Below, piece after piece: positions 47,279 to 58,992 of a stretch of 64,000 nucleotides of DNA. A program made the position numbers and the translations under genes. The stretch is from Massariosphaeria phaeospora. Lineage: Eukaryota > Ascomycota > Dothideomycetes > Pleosporales. The notes beneath the pieces were generated by a model that saw only the letters and a list, made by a program, of their open reading frames with translations, did not search any database and was not told the DNA's origin. Location of the stretch: NCBI GenBank assembly GCA_011032825.1, contig JAADJZ010000028.1, positions 1 to 64,000 on the forward strand, read 5' to 3'. Each line of letters begins with the position of its first letter. Position 1 is the stretch's first letter.

Positions 47279-48495
47279 ATGATACTGCTCCGAGTCAATG
47301 TTTACTTTCTTTACTTTGTGGGGTTCTTGGTTCTTTTTGGCAATACTGCGCCCTCTTTTGGAAATGGCAGCCCTCTGGTCCTTGATTTGGTCAGAATCCG
47401 CGGAGCTAACGATGGCTCTCATCATGGCAAGCGGGGTGATATTTTTGTCATTCAACAACTTAAACGGGCAGACGACCGACTGGGCATCAATTTGAAACTC
47501 AGGGAAAAGACCTATCTCCTCCATGTCGACACTGGCAGTGACCGTACGTGGATAGCTCAATCCGACTTCGTATGTTTCGATCTCAATCGCCAACGCCAAA
47601 GCCAAGAGTCTTGTAAACTAGGGCCCAATCTATTTTCAGGACGCTACCAGCCGATTGAAGATTTTCATATGACGTACGGAGGTGGAGAGGGCGTAGTTGG
47701 AAAGCTAGCGATAGAGAATGTAGAAATAGGAGGATTGAAAGCGAAAAACGTTGAGATTGGTATTGGGGAGGATGTTGCCTGGAAAGGCGATGGCTTAACT
47801 GTGGGACTCTTTGGTATCTCTTGGGAGCCTGATAGATCCTCTATATGGCTGGATATCTGTGAACAATACTACTTGCCATTACAGTTCACTATCGCGGTCA
47901 ACCGGAAAGCGGATGGAGAGAACAACGGCGGCTCTCTTATCATTGGCGGCACCCTGGATGGCGAGCCCGTAAATGATTCTTGGGAGACTGTGGAACTGGC
48001 TGATAAAAAGTCGGGAAGTTGGTTTATCGATGGATTCGACCTACAAACCGTAAAGATACGCGCAAAAACGCTCATTGATTCAGGTAAGCGTCGACCCACA
48101 CGTTGCTCTGCACAACCACCAAGAATAAGCTGACATGTGCATCTTCATCTCTAGGCAACACAGAAATCTATCTGACCGAGAAGCCCTTCGAAGAATTCCT
48201 TGCATTGTGGGAACCCGCCCCGAAATTCAATGAGGAAAAGAAAGTCTGGGGTGTGGACTGCAATGCCGAAGGACGGCCTGAAACGCTCGACTTCAAGATC
48301 GGCCAGCGGAAATTCAAAATCCCTCTGAAAGATAACATCATACTTCAGTGGCGGGATTTCTGTTACTTTGCGGTAAAACAAACTACTCGGCCTAGCGATC
48401 ATCCAATCCTCGGACTGCCGTTCATGAGCTATGTAACCATAAATCATGATTGGGAGGAGCTCACCATGTCGTTCAAACAAAGAGTTTACCCCTGA
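47279..48495 (+). CDS. Secreted pepsin-like aspartic protease (family A1), two exons
   Basis: Predicted 381-residue extracellular aspartic endopeptidase. Exons 47279-48083 and 48155-48495; the 71 bp intron starts GTAAGC, ends TCTAG and falls inside the second active-site motif, restoring DSGN. Residues 1-28 form a signal peptide. The first catalytic motif is HVDTGSDRTW (Asp84), followed by a flap Tyr133 in TYGGGEGVVG and a likely Cys99-Cys112 disulfide. The second catalytic Asp is 266 (LIDSGN). The region between signal peptide and first motif is short, so a long propeptide is not evident. DSGN in place of DSGT/S is a small variation. It is the first gene beside the RIP block, yet it has normal base composition and an open frame. 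Role inferred: protein degradation outside the cell. Confidence 0.88.
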
Positions 48496-49251
48496 GAGTA
48501 CGCATCGTTTATGCGAGGAGCCCTCAGCTCACTGCGGCCTCCAACTTGGCTCTTTCACCAAGAGTATAGCCACTCCCTTGTTCATTTAGACTGTTTGTAT
48601 TGCTACCAACTACTGCTAGCCTAACCATAATTATATTTCTGCAATCCTGAAGGGATACGGTCTGTGAAGCGATGTGCTTACTTCTTTCCCCCCTCGGAGC
48701 TAAAGCCCGAAAGCCAGGAGCAACAACAAAGTCTTGCAGCTGCGGTGTGCGAAAGCAGCTACGAGGAGAAGACTATGTAACCTATGCGGAATATAAAGCT
48801 GAGGTGAAAACAATGGTGCATCGATTCTACGTACAAGCGAGAGCTAGATAAACAAGTAATTGAAGGTTATGTGAGAAACATACTATATGCGGTATGCAGT
48901 GGACAAAAGTGCCAGGCTAACAACCCTCCCGACTAGATTGTTAAAAACCTCATATGTAAGAAGTAAGATGTGACAAAGGAGAGGAAAAGATTCTAGTACC
49001 ATGTACGGCGCTGGGCCTCATCCGGGAGAGGCACAGCACAGAGACACTCCTTGGCAATAAGGTAATAACGTTCTTCATACCCAACTGTTTCCGTGTCCTT
49101 GACAAAGGAGCAGTCTGGTATGATGGTGAGCATGCACCCCTTTCGGCGGTGGACTTGCACCCAACGGTAATCCTTCCAGCTCCTACCTTGGATGGACGTC
49201 AACGGGGCGAAGCGAATCCATAGAGATTAGTGAGAAAGCATTGAACACAGG
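48496..49251. other. Intergenic
   Basis: No convincing gene. A minus-strand ORF at 48993-49202 (69 codons, four Cys) could be a second exon of the small ORF to its right, but no consistent splice pair was found. Confidence 0.4.
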
Positions 49252-49557
49252 CTAGGTTAGAAGGATGTTCTTTTTGGCCTTGGCTCGCACGACTGACCAC
49301 CACCTTCCCCAAGCGACGACTGGTGAGCTCACGTTGGTTGGTTTGGCTTCAGCGGCCTTAACCCAATGGAAATAGGTCGAGTTGCGGATATCGAAGTTGG
49401 AATTGGGGTCATGCATGGACCTGTCGCTCCCCTTTGAAGCAATGATCTGAGCCGTGTGAGGCTGTGTGCGTGACTGTTCAGTGTTGGTCACTGTTGGAAG
49501 GAACCACCACGCTGCTGTCATCAGCCCAATCGGCACTAGCGCGGCTGTGAAGTGCAT
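49252..49557 (-). CDS. Possible small secreted protein (uncertain)
   Basis: A 101-codon minus-strand ORF starts MHFTAALVPIGLMTAAWW, a plausible signal peptide or anchor, followed by a polar region with WVKAAEAKPTNVSSP. The last part has no Cys. GT sites such as GTGAGC near 49328 could splice to the ORF at 48993-49202, which would give a Cys-containing tail, but frames do not settle this. No family recognised. It may not be a gene. Confidence 0.28.
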   Translation of the reverse strand: MHFTAALVPIGLMTAAWWFLPTVTNTEQSRTQPHTAQIIASKGSDRSMHDPNSNFDIRNSTYFHWVKAAEAKPTNVSSPVVAWGRWWSVVRAKAKKNILLT

Positions 49558-49927
49558 CCATGCCTTACGTAATATCGTCTAGACACTGCACGCTTTCGCT
49601 TGTGGCTTTTCTGCACATGATCCGACTCAAACACGACGTCAGTCCTCGCGTCTACGGGTTCCAGTCCGCGACGAGGGGTATCGTGCAGGTGGCATCGATG
49701 AAAGTGGGAAGCGCAATGTATATGAGGGCGTGAACTCGGGGCGAATGGTCAACGTTGGATCGCTGCACGCCTTGATCCTCCCAGGAACTACGTTGCAGCG
49801 CAGTGTCTTCGTACGCGCGGCGATATGGCAACCTGCGAATAACGGATAACTCGCGTGCCTACGCAACTGTCGGGCGCATCTACAGCCGCACTCGATCGAA
49901 ATCGGGCAGTACTACACCACGTCCAGC
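49558..49927. other. Intergenic, upstream of the glucoamylase gene
   Basis: No supported gene; antisense ORFs only. Probable promoter of the GH15 gene. Confidence 0.4.
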
Positions 49928-51612
49928 ATGCCGCTCCTGCTTCTGATCATCTGCCTGGCATACTTCATCCTCTACGCGCTCGCCTTTTCAGCACCACCGC
50001 TCCTGCATCTCGGCGGTGCTGGGTACAATCAGGAACAGCAGAAACCGTTGCAGGATTCGCTAGAGGCGTGGATTGTAGCCGAAGAGGAGGTTGCGCTGGA
50101 TAGGTTGCTCGCCAATGTCCAGCCGGGAGGCAGGAACACGGAGGGGAAGGGTGTAGTGAATGGGACCGTGATTGCGAGTCCGAGTAAAGAAGATCCCGAT
50201 TATTGGTATCAATGTACGTCAAGGCCGTACTCAACAAATGTACAGCGACGAAGTAGCTGACTGACGACCCAGGGGTCCGCGATGCCGCCCTCACAACCTC
50301 CACCCTCGTAGACATTTACACCGCCAGCCCCTCCTCCGCCCTCTCCACCCGCCTCTCCGCCATCCTCGACGCCTACGCCCATCTCCAGCACACCCTGCAA
50401 CACACCTCTAACCGCTCCGGCTCCTTCTCCACCAATCTCTCCGGCCTCGGCGAACCCAAATTCCACGTCGACGGCTCGCCCTTCACAGGCCCCTGGGGCC
50501 GCCCTCAACACGACGGCCCGGCTCTGCGCGCTATAACCCTCATGGCGTACCTCCGCGCGTACAATACCTCGCATCCGTCACTGTGGGGCAGTCGCGAGGG
50601 TAACGAGTGGTTCAAACTGCTGTATGAGGCGGATATGCCGGCGAACAGCGTTGTTAAAGCGGATCTGGAGTACGTGGCGCAGTACTGGAATCAGAGTGGC
50701 TTTGACCTGTGGGAGGAAGTGCAGGGGTTGCATTTCTTCACTGCGATGGTGCAGTTGCGCGCGTTGAGAGAGGGCGCGGATATTGCAGTGGCGTTTGGGG
50801 ATCCGGGCGCGGCAGAGTGGTATACTAAGCAGGCGGCCTATCTGGAGAGGTTAGTGAGGGAGAGCTTTTGGGATGAGGGGAAGGGGCATTTGGTTGCAAC
50901 GCTGGACTCGCCGCGCTCGGGTCTGGATTGTGCCATCTTGCTCGGCGCGCTGCACGGAAATCCATCGCCTTTGTCCTCGTCTTCTCTGGAAGCAACACAC
51001 ACGCCCGTCTTCCCTCCCTACTCGGACGAAGTCCTCGTCACACTCCTGGCTTTTATCCAAGACCAACGCGCGCGCTTCCCCATCAACGCAACCCCTCCAT
51101 CCTCCCCGAACGGCGACGACGACGACGCCGACACCATCGAAACCCCAGTCCTCTCTGGCACTGCCCTCGGCCGCTACCCCTCGGACACCTACAACGGCCA
51201 CACCAGTACCCCCTCCGGCGGCAACCCCTGGTTCCTCTGCACCCTCACCGCCTCCACGCTCCTGCACCGTACATCCACCCACCTAGCCTCCACGCACAGC
51301 CTCACCATCACATCCCTTTCCCTCCCCTTCTACCGCTTTCTGCTCGCATCCTCCAGCTTGCAAAGCCACATCGCGCCAAACACGACGTACGGCGACGGCG
51401 ACGCCGTGTTCCACAGCATCGTCGACCGGCTGCGCAGCGTCGGCGACGAGTTTGTGCGCGTCGCGAGGGCGCATGTGGATAGTGAGGGGGCCATGAGCGA
51501 GCAGTTTGATCGGCGGACGGGGTTTATGCAAGGCGCAAGGGATTTGTCGTGGAGCTATGGGGCGTTTTTGGGGGTGGTGAGGGAGAGGAAGAGGGGTGCT
51601 GTGGACTTGTGA
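49928..51612 (+). CDS. Glucoamylase (glucan 1,4-alpha-glucosidase, GH15), two exons
   Basis: Predicted 541-residue secreted enzyme releasing glucose from the non-reducing ends of starch and related alpha-glucans. Exons 49928-50213 and 50273-51612; the 59 bp intron (GTACGT...CCCAG) restores the GH15 motif WVRDAAL (Trp96, Arg98, Asp99). Residues 1-23 are a signal peptide or anchor. The mature start DSLEAWIVAEEEVALDRLL is typical of the family. The general acid is Glu243 in FDLWEEVQG and the general base Glu505 in GAMSEQFD, followed by ARDLSWSYGAF. The protein stops right after the catalytic domain: no Ser/Thr linker and no starch-binding CBM20. An Asp-rich insert (GDDDDADT) lies in a loop. A poly(A)-like AAATAAAC is at 51638. 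Family assignment is firm; substrate range is inferred. Confidence 0.93.
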
Positions 51613-51956
51613 TGTGATATGATACCCTCGCTTTACGAAATAAACGGATTAGACGAACGGGACTGAGAAGGCGACTGATATGCATAGCGTGATCTGACAG
51701 CCACTGTCCACCTCCATGTATCCACCAATCTTATGAACCCCTATACAATGCAATTCTCATCTCCACATCACCAATACACACTACTCAGCTCAAAGCTTGT
51801 ATTTTCGTCTATATCTTCCATACAGGAATCGTAATTGCTCCAGCTCTACGCCGCAATTCCAGCATACAGCCTGCAGCATCATATAATCCCCACACCACCC
51901 TATCCTGCACACCACACAAGGTAACCGCAAACCGGCCAACGCCACACCCCTCTCCC
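51613..51956. other. Short convergent intergenic region
   Basis: 344 bp between two stop codons facing each other. Contains AAATAAAC (51638) for the left gene. No gene. Confidence 0.5.
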
Positions 51957-53073
51957 TCAAAACTGCACACTCGCCTCCATCACCCTACGCTTAAACTCCC
52001 TCAATCTCTCAACCTCCCCCTTCAACTTCCCCACATCCGCCTTCAAGCCCTCGATCTCCCTCTTCAGCGCTTTGACCTCGCTGTCCGCGCCGTCCAGCTG
52101 CCCGCACAGCCACTGCTTCTGCCGCATCGTGAGGTCGAGCTCGTCGCGCAGGTGGCGGTTTGTGGCGCGCACGGCGTGCTCGGCGTCTTCGGCGCGTTGG
52201 AGAAGGCCGGCGAGTGGGCGTGGGCGTGCGAGGGTGGTGGTGGAAGGCGTGGTGGGCTCGGTTTTGATTTTGCGGTTGCGGTTGCGGGGGGTGGGGGCTA
52301 AGAGGGGTGGTTGTTAGCTATTTGAATTGGTAGGTAGGTAGATAGGACTGAGGGAAAGGGGATTGCGGCATACCTTGCGAGTCGTCTTCGTCTGCGGCGG
52401 CAGTGTCAGCGCGTCTCTTACGCTTAGCTGGGACTGGGGCGGAGAGGTTGTACTCGCGCTTGAGCAGCCAGCCCGCGACGACGATCTTGCTCTGGGGCGC
52501 TCCAGCGGCCTGATTCTGCATGTCCTGGCACGCCTCCTGGAAGCGGCACATGGGGAAGCTGTTTGGCTGAACGTCGCTGAGATGGCGTGACTGCAGGAAG
52601 TAGTACAGGATCAAGGCGTCGAGCTTTTGCATCACGGTATCCCGGTCGAGCGCCCCTTTAGGGATACAAGCACTGAAGACGGGGAGGAGGGCGACCTGAT
52701 TGGCCTCCTTGTTGCCGGCAACGTATTCCACACCTGTCCATTCGCGGTTGCGGGTGCGCGTGTAGGCGTAAGCGTAGACGGGCGTGTTGTTGCCTGGGCC
52801 GCCGAAAGGCCTTGTGCAGCGGCCGACGAGCAGGCGGACGGTTGCTGCGCCGGACTCGATCGGAGGGGGAATGAACTTGACCATCTCATCCGGCGTCATG
52901 GCCTCGAACGTCACGGCTAGATAGCTCGGTAGAGCGTCGTATGCGGCCGCGAAGTGCTTTGTAGCGTATTCGTGGATGCTGGCGTAGGTGCGGCAGTCTG
53001 CTGGGGTTTCTTGACCTTCTTCTCTGTCCGTCATGGCGTGGTCGACGTACTCAGGCCGCTGCTTTGCCGCCAT
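51957..53073 (-). CDS. Unrecognised protein with basic nuclear signal and C-terminal coiled coil, two exons
   Basis: 346 residues. Exons 53073-52374 and 52297-51957 with a 76 bp intron (GTATGC...CTTAG). The N-terminal 200 residues look globular and I cannot place them in a family; they include a Cys-containing stretch near PMCRFQEACQDM. KRKRR at 217-221 followed by an acidic DEDD resembles a nuclear signal. After the intron comes a Pro/Thr/Arg-rich linker, then a leucine-heptad coiled coil over about the last 75 residues (LKREIEGLKADVGKLKGEVE). The layout suggests a nuclear, self-associating or partner-binding protein; function is not known. Splice choice is supported by phase and by continuing codon use. 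Confidence 0.78.
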
Positions 53074-53623
53074 TGTTGATTGCTGAGCTGTACTGGGTTA
53101 GTTCTCGTTCGAATCGAATGCACCTCTACTCCAGTGGCAGTGGGCGGGCGGGCGAGCGGTGTTTGTGAGTGTGTTTGCGGGTGGTGTTTGGGAGTGTTTG
53201 TTGTGTGGGTTGAAGAAATTTTCGGGCAGGTGCAATATAAGACTGACCGCGCTAGTGGAGGAGGTTACTGTGGAGACTGACTGGAGCGGTGAAAGAGACA
53301 AACGACCAGTCACTGCTACAACCAATCCTATCCCACGTGTGTTTCCGACGCAAGGAACCCTGTTGACCTACCACGCGAGGCAACCATCACGGGAGAGATT
53401 TCACGGGAAGATCGGTCTGGTAACGGTGTAGAGAAAACTGAATTGGCAAGAAAGTATGACAGGTGAAGATTCATTGACCAAAGATTGATAGACTCATACC
53501 TCCGAATTTCCAACGCCAGTGCGTATGAGGCAGCCACCGTGTGCCGATGTTACAATGCAGACTAATAAAGGGAAAACCATACCATGCACTCCAATTCTCT
53601 ACATGACTGAACGACCGTGATAT
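53074..53623. other. Intergenic
   Basis: 550 bp between the coiled-coil gene start and the sulfite reductase stop. Overlapping short ORFs on both strands have no recognisable content. Confidence 0.45.
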
Positions 53624-56600
53624 CTACTCTCCGTCCGACTCCTCTTCCGCAGTCTGTAACCGTAAGTCAGCAATGGCGATCGAAAACATCAGCTTGCATA
53701 TTCACTCACATTCTCGTGAAAGTTCGTTCCATGAGTCGTCTCCTGGATGTAACCAGTGCGAATGGCAAAGTCACCGAACTTCTCCCCTTCTAACCGATCC
53801 TTTGCGTAATGCTTAATCAGCGGCCTCATGATCTCTAGTATCTCCTCTTCCATGATGGAACTGCGGTACAGCTTGTTGAGGCGGTTTCCATGGTACCCAC
53901 CACCGAGATACATGTTATATGCGCCGTACGCTTTCCCGACGAAGGCGACTTCAGCAAGCCAGGGACGCGCGCAACCGTTCGGACAGCCCGTCATGCGCAT
54001 GACAATGCTGTCTTGTCGCAGGCCGGCTTCTTCAATCGTGGTTTCGAGCTTGGTGATGAGTTCGGGGAGGTACCGTTCTGATTCTGCCATGGCCAACCCA
54101 CATGTGGGGAAGGCCACACAAGCGCTGCTGGATAGCCTCAAGGCGGAGAAGTTAGTGTTGTCGAGCTTGTGTTTCTTCATTATCTCCTTGACAGCTGGCA
54201 GGTCCTCGTCCGCGATATTAGAGAGGGTTAAATGCTGATTCCCGGTCAACCTGAACTCGCCCCTCTGCAGCTTCGCAACCTCAATCAGACCGGACTTCAT
54301 GGGAAATTCGGCAGTGTCTTCGATACGGCCATTCTCAATGAAGAAAGTGAAGTGGTTGAGACCGTTTTCGTCCTTCTGCCAGCCGAACGTGTCGATGTTG
54401 CTCTCGAACTTGAACGGCTTTGGATCAGCAAACTTCTGTCCCCAGAGTTCTTCGACCTTGCCACGAAATACATCTACACCCATATCGTCGATTGTGTACT
54501 TTAAACGAGCATGCTTCCTGTTAGTTCGGTCGCCATTATCTCGCTGTACAAGCATGATCTTTTCGCAAGCAATGTGGACTTGGTCGGTTGTGACGTAGCC
54601 GAACATACTACCCGTTCGAGGGTACGTTTTCTTATTATTGTGCGTAACGCCCATACCGCCGCCCGCGAGAAGATTGAATCCTTCGAGGTGACCATCAGCA
54701 CCCTTGATCGCGATGAGGCCGATATCATGGGCGTAGACATCTGTGTCATTGTGCGGAGGAATAGCGATGGTGATCTTGAACTTTCGTGGAAGGTAGGTAG
54801 GACCATAGAGGGGTTCGTTATCGACAAGGGCATCACCGGCAATCTTTCGCTTCTCTTTAGTCTCATCATCTTCGAGCCAGATTTCGTGGTATGCCGTGGT
54901 GGAAGGTAAGAGGTGGTCGCTGATTTTCGCTGATATGGCATAAACCTCAGCGTGGCATTGAGATTGTTGAGGAAGAACACTGCACATGACGTTACGATTG
55001 ACATCGCCACAAGCAGCGATAGTAGTCATAAGAGCCTTGTTGATAGCTTGCATCGCCGGTTTTAGCTTGCCCTTGACAACACCGTGAAACTGAAAGGTCT
55101 GTCGGGTTGTAAGCTTCATGGTCTCGTTTCCAAGTTTTGTGCTAATTTCATCCATCTGGAGCCATTGTTTGGGCGAAGCAACACCTCCATTTAGTCGGCA
55201 TCGAATCATGAACGCGTAAGCCGGCTCCAGACCTTGCGCCTTTCGCTCGTCCCGAAGGTCACGGTCGTCTTGCATATATGTGCCATGGAACTTGGTCAGC
55301 TGCTGATCACTGGCTGAGATGGCTGCTGTCGTAGTATCTGAGAGACCCTCCTCAATGGTCCCGCGAAGGTAGTTTGAAGCAATCTTGATATCTTCATTGG
55401 TGATTGGTGGGGGCTCATCGGGAAGACCCTCCACTTTATCTACGCCAAGGGCTTGCCAGAGTTTTGGCTCCCACTCAGCGTATCCGGTTTGATATCCGTC
55501 TGGATCCTGGTCATCCCCGAGGCCACAGTCTGTTATAGCATTGCCCCCGAGCGTAACGAGACGGGCGTGAAGATCCTTTCCAGGTTTGTTATAATAGATC
55601 TTGTCCTCTTTACGCGGCCAATAATGACTATCTCCAAGCGCAAAGACAGCAAAATTGACAGTGGCGAGATCCAAATCCGTAGAATCGCGGATAGTCTCCC
55701 AGAACGTCCTGCCATTCTGAGGAAACTCTCCTTGACCAGCGGTTGCAGAAAGTAGGACGACATTCTGTTCTGTCGACAGGTCTTCGAGCGGATAGTCATC
55801 CATGGCCATGCAGATCGTTTTCAGACCTCTTGCCTTGCCACGATTGGCTAGCCTCTTAGCCAGATTCTCAGCATTGCCGTTATCAGAAGCAAACAACACT
55901 GTCATTGGATCACCAGCCAGGCCATCCAAGAGTTTGCTATAAGCATCCTTTGCTTTCCTCTTCTGCAGTTGCCGGACCTCGGTGCCATAGGAAGATGAGA
56001 GATTGGCAGAAAATTCGGGGTGCCGCTTCATAACTTGCGACATGTAGTTGTCGCGACGAAGAAATTCTTCTAATTCTTTCTTGATCCTCTCGGAGTCAAG
56101 CTGGAAGTTGGGTTCTCCCTTCTCGTCACCACGCGGATCCCAGCGGTAGAGGGGCCAGTATCCAAGATCGACAGCCTTTTTTGTTTCTTGCAGCACCGTC
56201 AAGGGCGAGTCGGTCTCTTTCTCATAAGGAAGGTAAGCAAGGACCACGGAAGGACCATCGAACTTGTCAGCTTCAATCATAGCTTCAAGAACTTGCGTGT
56301 ATGAGCTGTATACTGCGACAGAAGCAACATAGGCATTGCCGAAGTTCATAGCGTACAATCCAATATCCTTCTTTCGTCGCGCAGCATCGGCTGCAGCTCG
56401 CTCTGAGTATGGCTGGGAATCAACGATCAGCATGTTGACATTCTCCCCAGAAGCAAGAACATGATGGACGCCAGAGTTCCCGAGATCATATGCCCATGCA
56501 TCTGACCCCACCAACCAAGGCGATTCACTGAAGAACAAGCCTTTGGATGATAGAAGTTGGCTCGCTGCAGCAGAACCATCGGTGCTGAGCCGCGAAATGA

Positions 56601-58431
56601 CTTCTGGAGCCAACGCATTGGCCTTGTCTCCATCATTCGCAGCTAGTGCCCACTTTGCAAGCCATTCTAGAGGAGCTTTGGTGACAAAGTCGTCGGTCTT
56701 TGACGCAGCGCGTGCCTCATCAATAAAGCGGGTACGGCGTTCCTTCCGAGCCAAAAGAGAACCAAATCCGTATTCCGGGCTTGATGTGAACTCGTTGGAA
56801 ATCCCAGCGTGTTTGGCGCCTGATTGGTTTGCGATATGTAACCTCTCACCGAAGACTTGGTCCAGAATCTTCATGTAAGCATTTTCTAAACCTGGTTGCT
56901 CAAGCACCAACTCCTCTTGTCGTGGGCCATCCATGTTCCCAATCTGCAAATTCTGCACAGGCGATTCGCTCGTGAGATTCTGGAAAACCCCACGTAATGC
57001 TTGCCGCACGGTTTTGTCGGTGATATAACCGAGCTGGTAGCCGACAATCAGAGGAGAATTTCCTCCACTCGATTTGATCGACATGAGCAAGTCTAAGAGA
57101 ACAGGCCCCCATCGTGTTGTCTTTCGGCGGACCTGTTCGAGAACGGCAATTCTTCTGATCGATTGAGGGAGGAGCGGGGCGAGCGAAGCCCCCAGCCAAG
57201 GGCGGTACATCCGGGCAGTAATGATACCCGCATGGGCATATGCCTCCGAGTCATCTACAGCGTCCACCTCGTCAGCAAAGATTGCTGTATCAGCACCGAA
57301 TAGAAAGATGGCGGCCTCGGCATTAGGCGGACCGGTGTACTCAAAGGCATCGTATGACCGCCCAGTGGCTTCCTTGAGATTGGCCCAGATCTGACTCGCA
57401 AAACGGTAGATATCTTCCGACGAGACAGGCCTCGGCGCCAAGGACTCCACAGTAGTAGCTGAGGACGCGGATTCGCCACCAGTACTAGATTCGCGTCTAG
57501 ATGAGGCAGACGATGATTCTGCCCTTGTGCTCGTTTCTTCTGATGCTGGCAGTGTCTTCCCGTTGTCTCCGGTGCTTAGGGGTCCGACATGGACTCCACC
57601 AGCAGTCCCAGCCTGACTCCGAGCGACTGAGAGCGTCGCATTCCTTCCATCATCGGCGTACAGTGTAGTTTCCTCGGACCTCGAGTTCTGGAAAGCAGCG
57701 GTACTGTCTAGATCCAGAAGACCTCGGACCAGCTCCCGGTTCTCGTACGCGATCTCTTTGCTGAAGGCAATGGAACCCGGGTCGAAGAAGTGGATTACGC
57801 CCTTCCTGGACTTGATGGCCAAAGCATGTGCGGTCAAGGCAATATCCTGCGCTTGTTGCAGTGTCTCCGACTGAAGGAATGTGAAGCCTGACTGTCGGAT
57901 CGACGTGATGTTGGAGAAGTCGGGAAAGCCGGCTGGATGGACCGAGACGTGGATAACGACAGGGTACTGGGCGAATTTGTATAGGTGCGGTATGGACTTG
58001 ACCAGTATTGACGCGTCGGTGGTGACGGAGGTGAGTCTCCCCGCGCGGATGGGCTGGAAGACTGAGAGGAGCGGATCCGCATTCTGTCGGACAGTGACAA
58101 TCTGCACATATTCCACTTAGCAAGCTGCCGTTTGTAGTGGGGGTATTGCGGAGGACTACCTCAGGATGTTCTTTTGCCACGACACTCGGAGCTTTGCTCT
58201 TCTGCAGCGAATGGAGGGTTTCTGAGAATTCCGAGTCGGTCGCGAGGGCAGGCTGGACCGAGACGATGACATGGCTCGCAAGGTACGCAATTCGGGCGAC
58301 TACAGAGAGTGTAGGTGATCAGTACAAGCAGATTCATTTTGGTCCGAGGTGCCTTGTGCCGCCTCGATTGGGGGGGGGGAGGAGGGGCGGGGTACTACTC
58401 ACCAGCCTCTCCAGCAGTGGAAATGGAGCCC
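53624..58431 (-). CDS. MET5: Sulfite reductase (NADPH) beta subunit / hemoprotein, four exons
   Basis: Predicted 1530 residues, the usual size for the fungal protein; reduces sulfite to sulfide in sulfur assimilation, working with the flavoprotein alpha subunit. Exons 58431-58401, 58299-58160, 58101-53710 and 53653-53624; introns of 101, 58 and 56 bp all keep phase. The start MGSISTAGEA has a good context (GCCATGG). The last exon adds TAEEESDGE. An N-terminal pyruvate:ferredoxin oxidoreductase-like region precedes a flavodoxin-type FMN domain from about residue 790 (VLFASDNGNAEN). The siroheme/4Fe-4S domain follows with TRQTFQFHG and the cluster ligands CX5C (CVAFPTC, near 1384) and CX3C (CPNGC, near 1431). 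All key cysteines are present. It shares its upstream interval with FAD1. Confidence 0.95.
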
Positions 58432-58992
58432 ATGGCTGCAAACGCAATTGCCTCAGGTGGAGGCTTCGACAACGGGCAGGGGCGAGTGAGGTCAAGTACT
58501 CGCGCGCATCGTCACGTAATCCAGCATCGGCGGCGGCAAACTTACATTTTTCTTCAAGGCCCATTGCCGTACATGGCACCAACTGAGCCTAGTCGCGCGA
58601 GATTGCGTGCTCGAGGGCTCGGCAAGACGGCCGCCGCCCAATCCAAGCCGGTTGTTTAGTCAGGCAACGGCAGGCCCAGCTACTTTTCTTCTAGACCTTC
58701 TTGCCCACAGTGCGGGGCCACGTTCTGGTTGATCATCTGGAGCCTGATGTTGCATCCCACAGCGACATTGTTTGCCAACAGCAGTGCTGCTTGTTTCCCG
58801 GCCGCTGATTGGCCAGACCGCCGCAAGCAACCTGGTCCGAGCCGATATCGATAGCCGACGCACCCGCCTGCTACCTCCGCCCGAACACTTGCATCATGTC
58901 TCGATAGCTCCCAGCGCAGGCAGTGGTCGACGAATAGCTCCATTCTCACCGGCCGTGCATCCCATGTCGCCTCTGCAGCCCGTCTCGCCGTC
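58432..58992. promoter_or_regulatory. Shared divergent promoter interval of MET5 and FAD1
   Basis: 561 bp between two start codons pointing apart. A TCACGTAA element at 58513-58520 carries the CACGT core used by bHLH regulators of sulfur genes (inference from family knowledge). No other site could be assigned with confidence. Confidence 0.55.

Noticed and set aside
50873..51482. Overlapping ORFs within the glucoamylase gene on both strands
   Set aside because: Produced by GC-rich codons; the GH15 frame has all the motifs.
57650..58180. 176-codon ORF overlapping the sulfite reductase start
   Set aside because: Different frame; splicing of the short first exons joins the true frame at 58101.
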